Source of the DNA: Antedon bifida
Taxonomy: Eukaryota; Echinodermata; Crinoidea; Comatulida; Antedonidae
NCBI GenBank assembly: GCA_963402885.1
Contig: OY727096.1
Span: 12,877,820 to 12,941,819 of the forward strand
Length of the DNA: 64,000 nucleotides
Direction of reading: 5' to 3'
Shown here: positions 53,501-63,958 of the stretch, piece after piece
How the letters are laid out: every line of letters starts with the position of its first letter
How positions within the stretch are numbered: position 1 is the first letter of the stretch
The notes under the pieces: model-generated
Databases searched by the model: none
Seen by the model: only the letters and a program-made list of their open reading frames with translations
Told to the model about the DNA's origin: nothing
Program-made: the position numbers and the translations under genes

Positions 53501-54290
53501 ATAAACAGAGTGATCAACTTGAATTCATCCAAAAGCGTGTTGTAAAACTTATTATTGGATATCAAAACTATGTTAGTTACGCAAAATCACTTGAAACCCT
53601 CAAGTTAAAGACATTGCAGCATAGACGTCAGGTTCTTCTTTATAACTTTGGAAAGGGGCTGCTAAAGTCGGATCGTTTTAAGGAATGGATCCCTGAAAAA
53701 GAAAAGCCGACAAGGTGTTTGCGTAAAGTTAATAAGTTCGATGTGCCACGATGTCGGACTAAAAGACTTGCTGCCTCAACAATTCCAAGTGTTATTGGAC
53801 TCTTAAATAATGAATAGATTTGGACAATTAACCTTTAAAGACATTTCGGAGAGTATGAATGTGATTAAGATTCAATTTTTTAAATTTGTAAATATATATG
53901 AATTTGTAATTATTAATATCATCCTTTGAATTTGATCTTTGTGCAATTTTTATAGTAATTTTTTAGTTTAAATGAATTATACATATATATTATTGGTGTA
54001 TAAAAATAATGTGATTAATAATATTAGTCTCTATTTTTTAAAATTGTAAATATTTAAGAATTTGTAATTATTAATCTTATCTTTTGATCTTTAAGCAATT
54101 TTTATAGTAATTTTAAGTTTAATGAATTATACAGTAATTATTACTGTATCATAGGCCTTAATGTGTTTTTTCTTCGTTTAATTTTGTTTTATGTGAATTA
54201 TCATTTTCATTTGTAAGCTCTTCATTTCAACTATGAGTTGTATTTTGAGTCTTTTTATACCGATTAAATTAAAAAAAAATTAAATTAATT
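50577..54290 (+). mobile_element. Near full-length LINE in unit 2
   Basis: 3.7 kb absent from unit 1 (site CACTAATTGTG at about 20490). It has a 5' leader of about 400 bp, one long frame, a 3' UTR of about 470 bp with internal near-repeats (TTGTAATTATTAAT) and an ATTAAATTAA-type tail. CTAA/TTAA bases at the borders may be the target duplication. Endonuclease plus polymerase order fits the CR1/L2-like group. Confidence 0.93.
50974..53817 (+). CDS. LINE ORF2-like protein: endonuclease and reverse transcriptase, 947 codons
   Basis: I chose the ATG at 50974 (MGLNFNFSRTNVS) over an upstream TTG. A basic N-terminus (KRKRGRRAGRNMRK) is followed by an APE-type endonuclease: NARSLCNKMNEF, ITESWF, GGGVVLYI, GDFNDYDI and SDHASI carry the expected Asn, Glu, Asp and His. 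The polymerase follows: PVPKKPKASTPDEHRPIS, DFSKAFDRVNH, CGVPQGTKLGPILF and KFVDDLTIG, in which the usual Y/F-A-D-D is F-V-D-D. RPLLEYASPLWHSS and LEFIQKRVVKLI are in the C-terminal part. The frame is uninterrupted, so it may be active or very recent. Confidence 0.94.
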   Translation: MGLNFNFSRTNVSAFKRKRGRRAGRNMRKQILVQIGRRVDNYNINGERGPSILVPILCKAKLSRSNIYPSVFLCNARSLCNKMNEFELVLANSNIDIAGITESWFHSDFSSECSAVKGFSCIRNDRSNRVGGGVVLYINEVYDYEVDDACPIDLECLCVDVKINLSFSIVTIVVYYPPNCNRNQQLTEFLCSRIDYFRSVRDNAAFIIMGDFNDYDIDPLLYQTSLEQVVDFPTRDDACLDKILTNISDLYQSPLKLSPLGRSDHASILLKPNFIQKKPVKRRLLVRRPLKDSSMRAFGQVITGIDWDDMVHEDDSSEYLAAKFESVLKETYEKSFPSVVIRVRDNDKPWFNQSIKKMIEKRHRAYRKGNQSRYRHFRRLVRSEVRLAKSNFYKESISSLRKIEPQKWHKKVQRIAGKSKPQSALLEPGCDPDVVVNVVNKHFARICSFLPALDLQNLPAFLPSVKPPVIFPGQVFKILKGINVNKSRHPRDIPLRLIKEFALELAQPLAKILNCCLKDNNFPSIWKNAIITPVPKKPKASTPDEHRPISITPVFGRIFESFLSDWIATDFRPLMDSQQFGNAKGSSPTHYLVQLCNRLLSGLDSSGMYGTICAIDFSKAFDRVNHSILIDKLIGLNIMPSLIPTVCSFLSQRNQCVRLGGSVSAPEPISCGVPQGTKLGPILFTIMVNDLLNNVPDRWKFVDDLTIGEVISVQRPEDSSIQSNLDALSSWCVENDATPNPVKFQVMRVHFLRNVPQFEPLQMDGVILEESQSVKLLGVHLQSDLKWDMQIKEVVSRASRRLYMLYILKRFGAPKDDLVFTFTTYIRPLLEYASPLWHSSITNKQSDQLEFIQKRVVKLIIGYQNYVSYAKSLETLKLKTLQHRRQVLLYNFGKGLLKSDRFKEWIPEKEKPTRCLRKVNKFDVPRCRTKRLAASTIPSVIGLLNNE

Positions 54291-54439
54291 AATTGTGCTT
54301 CATATTTTCATATTCATACCGGTAATTTTTTTAAAAACATTTGACGTTTTTAACATGTATGAAATCTATCTCCAGCAGGATCAATTGCAGGACAATTGTT
54401 CTTGTCTTATATGTGATGATTTTTATGTATAAATAAATG

Positions 54440-55260
54440 ATCATAATGTAAAGAAAAATAAATTAGAAACATTGACATTCTAGCTGAAATACTTTGAAAT
54501 ATTTAATCACTGAATAACTTAATAAATTACACTTTAATATTGTGAACATTTCCAAATTGATCAGCTTGTATTATACCATGTACCGTCAATTCTAATAGTA
54601 ACCCACACTCTAATAGTAACCCCGCTTCTAGTAGTAACCCAACTTATAAGTCAATCTATAATAATAACACACTACTACTACTAGTAACCCATGGGGGAGG
54701 TTATTATTAGAGTCACAAAAACTATTGAAAAAATGACATTAAGACTGGTCGTTTATTATGCAGCAATATTTTGAAAATAAGGAGATAATGCATGTTGATC
54801 TCGGGAGGACTGAGTGTTTTTGAGTTTATAAAATAAAGTTCAAACAAATTTATTTATTCGTACTGTTTTATTATTTTTCTATGATTTGCTGACCGGAAAA
54901 GTTGGGGTGGGTTACTATTTTCAGGTGCCTAATTTAAGATTAGTAATAATAACCCACTACTCCAATAGTAATCCCCCTTCCCCCCCCCCCCCACTTCTAA
55001 TAGTAACCCACCCTAAAAAACAATCAAAAAATAATAACCCAGGGTTACAATTAGAAGATTTACGGAATCAATTAGTTTAAACTAATTAATACATGCTATA
55101 GACTATTGTAGCCCAAATATCAAATTACACTTTTAATATTGCAAACATTTCCAAATTGATCAACTTGTAGTATATAACCATGTATCAATTAGTTTAAACT
55201 AATTAATCCATGCTATAATCTATAGACTATTGTAGCCCAAATATCAAATTACACTATTAT
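54440..55260. repeat. CTAATAGTAACCC array and local duplications, unit 2
   Basis: Counterpart of 20721-21430, with clusters at about 54588-54695 and 54905-55015. There is an added ATAATAACCCAGGG near 55030, so the copy number of the motif varies between units. Confidence 0.73.
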
Positions 55261-55533
55261 TTATAATAATAACAGCAACCAGTAATCCACAAAATGTTAG
55301 GATTCAGCCAAGTAGCCTTTTTTGCAATTAAAATCTCATTACACGGAATCTCTTCGATGTTATAGAACACACTTCTCGTAGGCGTGTTGAATATGTGTGT
55401 AATAGCGTGTTGTATAAACGCGCCCTTAGGTGCAACAGCCTGACAAATTGATATGGTAACACTATTAAAAACAAGTATATCAATCAGAACGTTAACATAC
55501 GTTATGTTATATCTATTTTCAAACCTTTTAAAA

Positions 55534-55646
55534 TCAAAAACTCATCAGCATCATTTTTTCATTCTTAACTTTCATCCTTATAATTATCCAATTTTGAATT
55601 GAGAATCCAGGATTTGATGTCAACAATTTCGCTACCTCTTTCTTGC
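55534..55646 (-). CDS. Candidate alternative terminal exon, unit 2
   Basis: Copy of 21718-21830, same acceptor and stop. Confidence 0.38.
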
Positions 55647-55929
55647 CTGCAAAATGAGAAAAACAAAAATGCAATTATTCTATCATCTCTTACAGGTGTA
55701 TTTGTCCTAAATTTGTCCTATTTTTAGGACAGCTATCCACTTGGAATCGAGAAATTGAATATTTGCGACCAACAACCGGCCCATATTTTATAACTACTGT
55801 AGTACTGTACTTGTTCAAAAATAACACTATATTGATCTCTTTCCCTTTAATGTTCAACAATATTCCAATTAAAATGCTTAAATACAGAAGTATAGGCCTA
55901 CATATGACAACCTCAGACATCCATCCTAT

Positions 55930-56132
55930 ATTAGACTGGGTTCCAGCCCGTAAATTGTGGCACATATGGCGTTTTATACGTATAATATAATACTCAGATT
56001 TACGCACTGGGGAAATATGTGAAGAAATCGATTTGCATGCCCGCAAACATCCGATAAGAATGACGTAGGTTATCATACCATATGTGCCAAATTATTTATC
56101 TTTACTATTTACGGGCTGGAACCCAGTCTAAT
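55930..56132. mobile_element. Short inverted-repeat element, unit 2
   Basis: Same 203 bp inverted-repeat structure as 22114-22316, with one base change in the right arm (TTTACTATTTACGGG). Confidence 0.73.
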
Positions 56133-56210
56133 CATATATATGCACTGCTCTTTAACCAATTGAATGCTCTTTGGCATGTGAAGAACGAACCTTTTTAAAT
56201 ATAAACTTAC

Positions 56211-56243
56211 CTGTGTGATCGTCATGGTTGTATAGGTCATCTC
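56211..56243 (-). CDS. Microexon 6, unit 2
   Basis: Copy of 22395-22427. One substitution changes DDLT to DDHT. Splice sites and phase are kept. Confidence 0.62.
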
Positions 56244-56358
56244 CTATAGTAGTAAACAAAAACAATTTATAACATTAATATTTTATACATTTTCGTTCTT
56301 GATACATTGTACATTTGTGTTTTCAAATGTTTTGCTGCTAATATTGTAGTAGACTTAC

Positions 56359-56406
56359 CTGATGTTGTGGCAATTTCTAGTTGTCCATAATTATCAGCAT
56401 CATCTG
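56359..56406 (-). CDS. Microexon 5, unit 2
   Basis: Copy of 22543-22590 with a stronger donor (GTAAGT against GTTAGT). The peptide DDADNYGQLEIATTS is unchanged. Confidence 0.64.
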
Positions 56407-56650
56407 CTGATAAACAACAATAAAATGTTAAGAATGTAATTGTGTCTGATAAGTGCCATTTCCGGCATCTACAGTTGCACAACTCTTAAACATTTCTTAT
56501 GACACAGGGACAGATTGGAATGGAAAATGGGACATGGATTAATTAATTTTAACACTAAAAAAGAACTTCATAGAAAGAGTCAATCTTAATTTCACCTCAC
56601 CTCAGCACCAGCTGGTATAGATTTTTATTAGTAATGTTTTATAAGCTTAC

Positions 56651-56686
56651 CTGTGATGTTTTCTTCTTCTTTAAAAGTTTCATCTG
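56651..56686 (-). CDS. Microexon 4, unit 2
   Basis: Copy of 22853-22888, identical. About 18 bp of the intron following it in the transcript (near 56440) is missing compared with unit 1. Confidence 0.63.
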
Positions 56687-56928
56687 CTGATCAATAATAA
56701 ATGAAAAGTTAACAATTTAATATATTCCTAATATATATCTGTACATTAAGTACTTTGATTGCACTGATTGCATTGAAGAACTTAAGATCTACCATAAAAT
56801 TTGTTTCCATGTTTAGAAGCAACAAATATATGGTCTTGATTTTATGGCACTCTGGAATTGTCTCTTCTATTAGCAAAAGAAGTATTCTCATTTTACATAC
56901 TTTGTTTATAAACTATATTAAAGCTTAC

Positions 56929-56952
56929 CTGTAAAAGTATTCATTTCTACTT
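56929..56952 (-). CDS. Microexon 3, unit 2
   Basis: Copy of 23131-23154, identical 24 bp. Confidence 0.53.
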
Positions 56953-57033
56953 CTAGGCTTCTGGGTTATCTCCTATAGAAAAACACAATAAAATAATTAA
57001 TTAAAAAAAATTAAGTTTTCTTATTCTTCTTAC

Positions 57034-57072
57034 CTGTACAAGTGTTGCCACTTGTTAATTTGACAAAATTTG
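57034..57072 (-). CDS. Microexon 2, unit 2
   Basis: Copy of 23236-23274, identical. Confidence 0.58.
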
Positions 57073-57301
57073 CTGATTTTTCAATTACCTACTGGCAGAA
57101 CAGGTAAGTAAAAGATATGTACTGTGAGGGTAATAAGCTGTACGAACTATATAAAGGGCAGGAAATATTTTGAGATAATCTAGGTTTTGGCGAGATTCTG
57201 GTTTTTAAGGTGTTTATGCTTTGTGAGAGTGAAGTTTGCATTGTACCAGCAACAATGCCTATTTTTTTTTTAAAAAGATGTGCCGTGTTTAACGTTTTCA
57301 C

Positions 57302-57474
57302 CCGCAACTACAGCAATTGCATTATAATTCTTCAAGGTTGATATGTCCTTGGCTATTGGCTGTTCTTGTGGCCTCGAAGTCTCTGCTGCCTGCTTTTTAT
57401 TTTGGGCATATACCGCATCACATGCTTGTGCATATCTAGCACTTTCCTGATCTCCTGTGATTTGTGATCATTAT
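57302..57474 (-). pseudogene. Tail exon 1 with an 8 bp insertion, unit 2
   Basis: Counterpart of 23504-23668 but 173 bp, with eight extra bases (ATCTCCTG) near 57449. The frame leaves the ARYAQACDAVYAQ sequence after KSQE and stops. Splice sites remain, so the microexons after it would be read out of frame from this exon. Confidence 0.65.
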
Positions 57475-58090
57475 CTGTTATTAAAAACAATCCACTTAAT
57501 ATGTTCCCTTATAGAAGTATTTTAACACAACTTGTTATTAAGTTGCAAAATACTGAAATTAAAGACTGCCTGAACCCAAAACAAGTAAGTGCCAGACAAA
57601 AAGCCTAAGGAAAAGCCTAGAATATTATATTTATCCTTGTTTGACCAATGTTTGACCAATATTTATCCAATTGTTCTGGAGGTTGTCTTTAATTTGAGGT
57701 GATTTATACAGCCGATGAAATCAAATTTGAAAGAAGTCTGTAATTGGATTTTTATGGGAGTGACTTGTAGGTACTTTTGGCTAGTCTTCAACATAAGTTG
57801 CTCTTAGAGTGGATACGATAGTCTACAATTGAAGATGCTTTTAAAATTGGGGTAGGGGGAAGTATTAATAGAAGGTAGTGGGTTAAATAGAGGGAGACCT
57901 GCATTGAAAATTTGAAATGGACTGTTAGTCTTCAAAAAGAAGTTGCTCTTAGATTGGATACGTCACTAGTCTACAATTGATGGTGATTTTTGAATTATAA
58001 TGCAGTATTAAATAGAAGATGGATGGTTAATTAGAGAGAGAACTGCATTGACAATTTGAAAATGACTTAATTAATTAAAAAATCACCAAC
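57475..58090. other. Intron-like stretch, unit 2
   Basis: Counterpart of 23690-24286, with the block A relic and the ~145 bp tandem pair. Confidence 0.52.
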
Positions 58091-58438
58091 CATGGAATCC
58101 AGATGTTCTGCAATATCCGTTGTAAAATCTTCAATTAGATTAAACTGAACATTAAATTTCTCCAAAACTTTTACTGTTGATCTGCGATTGATATGTGGAA
58201 AACACCCTCAATGACAGAAAACTCTGTTGAGTTGATACCTTCTAGCGTGGATGAGTTGGAATAAACAATGCTGAATTCAAAGAAGTAACCACTTCCCCAC
58301 AGATTAATGGCAAGATCAGTGAAGTTGGCCCAGCCATGGATTATATCTACAGTGTTGTTGCTGATGAGCTCTGCATCAGATACTCCTGGGCATTTTCCAT
58401 GGATGTGAAGAATGTCCCAGATTTTGCACAATTTCAGC
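58091..58438 (-). pseudogene. PKHD1L1-like: GWANFTDLAI exon, unit 2 block B2
   Basis: Copy of 24287-24634. It reads LWGSGYFFEF where unit 1 has LSGSGYFFEF. The last exon codon is ATG where unit 1 has AAG, next to the donor. Confidence 0.8.
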
Positions 58439-58563
58439 CTGAAAAAATCAAAAAATCATTGAATAATTCCTTTTTTTCGTAGAATATTTGTATCAAACCT
58501 ATGGTGTATTACCAAAGCTTGATAGCCTACAGTATATTGGAGTTTAGAAAGAATTGTGTTAAA

Positions 58564-58725
58564 ACCTACACTGGTATCCAATATAGAGATGCAAGGCTGA
58601 ACCTCAAATGGATGGTTCTCCATAGCATCAGCCGTAAACGTATACTCATTGTGCTTTGGAATTGATAGATGATTTCTACTCCTTGGTCACTAGATGCCTC
58701 TTCTTCAGCTTGCTTCTCAGAATAC
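58564..58725 (-). pseudogene. PKHD1L1-like: EKQAEEEASSD exon, unit 2 block B2
   Basis: Copy of 24760-24921 with the same one-base frame loss before NEYTFTADAMENH. Confidence 0.52.
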
Positions 58726-58905
58726 CTGTGAACCAATTAGTTATGTTGGTTTGTAATGATATAGGCATTATGGTTATGTTTGTTGCACGCCACACATGAG
58801 AATACAATTTAAGACTTTGGACAAGACGATACAAGCCAGTTCTATACTACAGTAACTCTACAGAAAACTCTACTTCAACTCATTACTTCTTAAAATGTGA
58901 CTTAC

Positions 58906-59102
58906 GTTTCATTGCCTGTACTTGGACCTCCTGTTGTATTTGTTGCTCTCACACCCCTTGTTGGGTCTTCAGCTGGGGGAGAAGAATCGGTCATTGCTAA
59001 TAACCTCAACTTCAAGACTCTCGTACAAAGTACCGGTTTGTGCTGCATTAACAATTTCTGCTTGAAGGTTAACTAACTCATCATGTTCAAGGGTTGAATT
59101 GC
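58906..59102 (-). pseudogene. PKHD1L1-like: EHDELVNLQAEIVNAAQTG exon with five C, unit 2 block B2
   Basis: Copy of 25102-25298, same five-C frameshift. Confidence 0.73.
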
Positions 59103-59266
59103 CTGTAAGGAAAAAATATTAATTATTGTTTAGATATTAAAAGAATAGGTAATTAAATAAAATTCAACTCATTTCTAAACATATGAAACTGAAAAAAGAA
59201 GAAATCTGGATAGATTATGTGATACTTTAATATGGTTAAAGAAAGCTATTTACTTATTATATATAC

Positions 59267-59495
59267 CAAACTGGCAAGATTGTTAACAAGATCTTCTTCA
59301 TAGAAGTCGTCAACATCAACAGGAGCCACACCAAAGTCAACCATTATAACCGGTGTAGTGATGATGTCAATTGGGTCACTACCACGTATAAGTATCCAAA
59401 GAGTCTGCCAATCGCGATCACAATAGTTCTCGCCATAAATGCTGGAGTCAGGAGTTGGCATGAACTGATCGTTTGGATCTTCTGGAACCCATATT
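59267..59495 (-). pseudogene. PKHD1L1-like: 3' part of the GPQDHGW exon, unit 2 block B2
   Basis: Copy of 25463-25691, ending at the LINE border; open, with VDDFYEEDLVNNLASL kept. Confidence 0.85.
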
Positions 59496-60266
59496 TCTCT
59501 TTCTATTAATGGCAATGATGTCGAAAGAGTTGACAATTTTAAATATCTTGGACTTACATTTGATTCACTTTTATGTCATGGAAAGAGCATGTTGAACAAG
59601 TAGCTTCTAGAGTATCACAACGTATCGGTATTATTCGTAGATTAAGATATTATATTCCAAATTTTGCTTTAAGACTACTTGCTAATGCAATAGTATTACC
59701 TTGTTTTGATTACTGTAGTAATGTTTGGTCAAATTGTAACTTAGAACTTGTTAATCGTCTACAAGTACTTCAAAATAGAGTAGCTAGAATCATTCTTTAT
59801 GCTGATATGTACACCCCTATAACAGAATTGATGTCCTCACTAAAATGGAAGAGTGTCCATGACAGATGGGAAAATGATTTATTAATTATGCTATTTAAAT
59901 GCCTACAGGGTTTAGCACCATCTTATTTAACAAATCTATTCAAATTTATGGACACTTTTCACACAAAAAATACAAGAAGTCAATCAACAAAAACTCTAAA
60001 TGTTCCAGCATGGAACAATATTTATGGAAAGAGAATGTTTAATTATAGAGCATCAACCTTATGGAATAATCTTCCTGTACATATCCGTAAAAATTATGAG
60101 ACACTTAGTCAAGTTGAATTTAAACATCTTGTATAACTTCTATTGTACATAGTTTTAATATAGCTTTTACTTTTATTTTTCTTGTATTTTTTTTTCCAAA
60201 TCTGGACCTCTTGGGAGACCAGTACTTCCAGAATAAAAAAAGATTTGTATTGTATTGTATTGTATA
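59496..60266 (+). mobile_element. 5'-truncated LINE in host exon, unit 2
   Basis: Same insertion as 25692-26442. Its 3' UTR is about 20 bp longer (TTTTTTCCAAATCTGGACC), so the unit-1 copy has a deletion there. The 187-codon frame at 59573-60136 is unchanged. Confidence 0.86.
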
Positions 60267-60699
60267 GGAACATATCTCCATCCAGCTGCCCGTTATTTGA
60301 CATGACATAGTGACCTTGATGGTACACATCTAAGCGTTGAGGATTGGCATACCAGATGCCGACAACTATTTTCTGATCTGGAGCTGTGTTCAGGAAATGA
60401 AGTCATAACGTTTGAGGATTCGTTGAACTCTCATATACATCTCATAAGTCTCTCCAATTGCAACGATAGACATAAATGTGCTGATGCGCTCTTGACATGT
60501 GTACCCATGACACCAGCCGTGATCTTGTGGTCCATTGATCAAATCAACATAACCGTTAGACCCAATGACGATTGGTGAAGACGTCGTAATTCTTGGTCAG
60601 GATCAAGACTTTCAATAATCAACATAGCGTAATCATAGTCATAGCATTCAAAAGCCTGCCAAGATTCATGCCATATGCAGTCTTCTGTACCAATGATAC
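60267..60699 (-). pseudogene. PKHD1L1-like: 5' part of the GPQDHGW exon, unit 2 block B2
   Basis: Copy of 26443-26875 with GPQDHGWC and GIWYANPQRLDV. A different small deletion lies at the DTELRR site (CTTGGTCAGG), which reads DQELRR. Confidence 0.85.
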
Positions 60700-60912
60700 C
60701 TTAATGAAAAGAGCAGATTATATAAAAGATCACAGCTACAACACAGTGATTCTCCTACTTCTCAAAAAAGGGATGCTACAATAAAATTGCGTGCCCAGTC
60801 TCGGTGAATGGACTGGTCTTGTTTCAAGAGTGCAACTTTAATAGGAGGAAAGATTTAGGGAAGAATCACAGTTTACAAAAGCTAAAATTCAACATTAAAG
60901 CAGACAACCAAC

Positions 60913-61002
60913 CTTTATGTGGACATTTTTCATCATAAGGAATTTTAAGTCCACGTCTCGGATCTCTATCCCACTCGTATGGAGAATCAGGAATAACATA
61001 AC
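60913..61002 (-). pseudogene. PKHD1L1-like: YEWDRDPRRGLKIPYDEKC exon, unit 2 block B2
   Basis: Copy of 27089-27178, cut at the same base. Confidence 0.82.
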
Positions 61003-61311
61003 TTTTAACTTTTAAATGTAAATAGGTTGGGTAATCATCAGGAATAGTCCTGAACAGGGAGATGAGCGCTCCTGCCCACCGATGAGTTTCGGGATCCCTT
61101 TCACCCGGAGGGAGAGTACCCGTCAGGGTCCCTACCAAGGGTTACAGGTCCCAGGTTTTTAGTTGTTTTTAAAATTGTTCCATGACCTTCTCATCAAAAT
61201 TAACGTCTCTCATAAAATTAAGAAAAGTTGTGCTATGTCAACATAATGTCAATGACGGCGAAATGTCCCCAATATTGGGGATAGCTATGAAAACAAGTAA
61301 AGTAAGTAAGT
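61003..61311. other. Unassigned block before gypsy copy 3
   Basis: Copy of 27179-27486, with a slightly different AGTA run (AAGTAAAGTAAGTAAG). Confidence 0.48.
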
Positions 61312-61955
61312 AACTTGTATTTCAAGGCAAAAGAAATTACTACAGAGGAGAAGAAACAAGCAACACTGTTAACAGTTATTGACCCATCACCTTATAAGCT
61401 TTTACGAAATTTGGTTACACCAGAAAAACCCAAGGATAAAACATTCGATGAGCTGGTAACAGCTATGAATGGGCATCACAGTCCAGTGCCTAGTGAAATT
61501 GTACAGCGATACAAATTCAACTCACGCTTTCGACGTGATAATGAAACAGTGCCTGAATTTATGGCATCGCTTCGATCGATGGCAGAATTCTGTAACTTTG
61601 GAGCCTCGCTCAATACAATGTTACGAGATCGTCTAGTTTTTGGCGTCCGTAATCACGGAATTTGGTCTTTTGGCAGAAAAAGCACTGACACTGGAAAAAG
61701 CTGTTGAAATTGCAACTAGCATCGAAACTGCAACAAGAAATGTAAGAGATCTGGCGCAGCCAACCTCTGCAGCTGCAGTTGAAAATGTAAACAAAATTGC
61801 TTACAAAAAGAAGTCAAAATTTACATCAAATACAAATAAGAAGTCGAAACCATGTTTTCGCTGTGGAAAGAATAACCATTTGCCAGACAAATGTTATTTT
61901 AAGTAAACAACTTGCCATTATTGTAGCAAGGTAGGACACATTCAATCTGTTTGTC
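61312..61955 (+). pseudogene. gag: gypsy gag, copy 3
   Basis: As 27487-28130, but CGA stands where copy 2 has the TGA stop, so the capsid part reads on through SMAEFCNFGASLNTML to the frameshift near 61660. The knuckle CFRCGKNNHLPDKC is at 61852-61893. Confidence 0.86.
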
Positions 61956-62045
61956 TTAGCAAAAAGAAGGGGAAGCCCCAAACAGTTAAAAATGTTGTGG
62001 CAGATGAGCCAAGCGATGAACCAAGCAACATAGCTACAGATATGT

Positions 62046-63242
62046 ATGAAGAATTATTTGGAACAAAGACCACGTCTAGTTCTCCACCTCATCATCAAAG
62101 TTAAGATACTGTTAGATGGTTTGGATACTGAAATGGAAATTGACACAACAGCCTCGGTATCAATAATGTCGCAGACGAAATTTAGGCAATTATGGCCTGA
62201 AAGAAAACTTGAACCATCGTCAGTTAAGCTACGTACGTACACTGGACAAATAATGGATGTTTTGGGTAAAATTAATGCTGAAGTTACATACCAGAGTACT
62301 ACTACAATATTACCGTTAACGATTGTGCGAACAAATGGACCTACCCTAATTGGTCGAGACTGGCTTCAGTTTATAAAGTTGGACTGGCAACAAATCAAGG
62401 TAATAAACCAATTAGATTTAAGTTCACTGCTTGGTAAATACCAAGAAATATTTAAAGATGAACTAGGTACCCTTAAGGGTACTGAAGCAAAAATGTATGT
62501 TGATAAAGAGACAATGCTAAAATTTTGCAAAGCCAGAAATGTTCCGTATGCTTTGCGACAGAAAGTAGATGACGAACTTGATCGCTTACAACGAGAAGGC
62601 ATTATTGAACTTATACAGTTTTCAGACTGGGCTGCACCAATAGTTCCGGTACTTAAGGCAGATAAATCTACCATTAGGATCTGTGGTGACTACAAAATTA
62701 CTGTAAATAAAGCAGCCAAAGTTGATCAGTATCCTTTGCCCCGAAGAAAAATTTACTAAATTGGACATGTCACAAGCGTACCAACAATTACTCTTGGATA
62801 AAGATTCTCGAAAATATGTTGTAATCAACACTCAAAAGGGACTTTACAATATACACGGTTGCCGTTTGGAGTCTCTTCAGCACCAGCGATTTTCCAGCGT
62901 GTCATGGAAGGACTATTACAAGGAATTAAAGGTGTTACAGTATACCTGGACGATATATTAATTACAGGAAAAAATGACTTTGAGCATTTCGAAACTCTTG
63001 AAACCGTCCTAAAGCGACTGGCAGATGCTGGACTTCGTCTAAAAAAGAGTAAGTGTGTTTTTATGGTTAAATCTGTTGGTTATTTGGGACACCTGATCGA
63101 CAAAGAGGGATTGCATCCCACAAACGCCAAAGTGAGAGCAATTAAAGATGCTCCAGCGTCTCAAAACTTGACAGAACCGAGAGCTTATTTGGGATTATTA
63201 TCTTATTATGAAGTTTTTACCAAACTTATCCAACACACTTAA
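62046..63242 (+). pseudogene. pol: gypsy protease and reverse transcriptase, copy 3
   Basis: Same pieces as 28221-29417: D-T-T protease turn at 62142-62150, stop at 62757, YLDD at 62943-62954, TAA at 63240-63242. Confidence 0.9.
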
Positions 63243-63247
63243 TTGCT

Positions 63248-63958
63248 TTGTTATATGCCTTACTTCGTAAGGATAAAGCTTGGAACTGGACAAATTTAGA
63301 ACAATCTACTTTTGATAAATCAAAGGAATTGCTACTTTCCTGCAGAGTACTTGCACATTATGATCCAAAAAAGGAAATAATATTATCGTGTGATGCATCT
63401 CAATATGGAAGTGGGGCTGTGTTAGCACATCGACAAAGTGACGGTACAGAAAGACCAATCGCATTTGCATCTAGAACACTTGCAGAAGCGGAAAAAAAGT
63501 ATTCGCAAATTGAGAAAGAAGGTTTGGCATGCGTTTTCGGAGTAACGCGATTTCAGTCTTACATTTATGGTAGACATTTCACATTGGTAACAGACCATAA
63601 GCCATTGCTGGGTCTTAATGAGGACAGACTTGTGCCTAGCCAAGCATCAGCTAGAATCCAACGTTGGGCACTGAAATTAGGTACATACAAATATACATTA
63701 AGCTTCAAACTGACAAAGTCCCATGCCAATGCGGATGCCTTAAGCAGATTACCATTGCCAGGAAAACCAGAATCAATTCCACAACCTGCCGAAACTGTTC
63801 TATTGATGGAGTCAATGAACCAATCTCCAGTTTCCACAGCAGATATTAAAGGTTGGACGGTTAAAGATCCAACACTTTTTCGAGTTCTTTACTACATTGA
63901 AAAGGGTTGGCCCAATACTAATCCAAAAATTGAAAACTTGCAACCATATTGGATCTGA
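63248..63958 (+). pseudogene. pol: gypsy RNase H and linker, copy 3
   Basis: Same 236-codon segment as 29423-30133 ending at the shared TGA; the integrase continues past the window end. Confidence 0.9.

Larger units (their letters stand above)
29726..63550. repeat. Tandem segmental duplication, unit 2
   Basis: Second copy of the period, 33825 bp. Relative to unit 1 it gains a 2.0 kb LINE (32120-34137), a 1.1 kb inverted-repeat DNA element (37224-38312) and a 3.7 kb LINE (50577-54290). It lacks the second copy of the 1.4 kb tandem repeat and about 1.3 kb of other sequence. The estimated gains minus losses come to about 4.1 kb, equal to the length difference, so nothing large is left unexplained. 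Confidence 0.97.
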
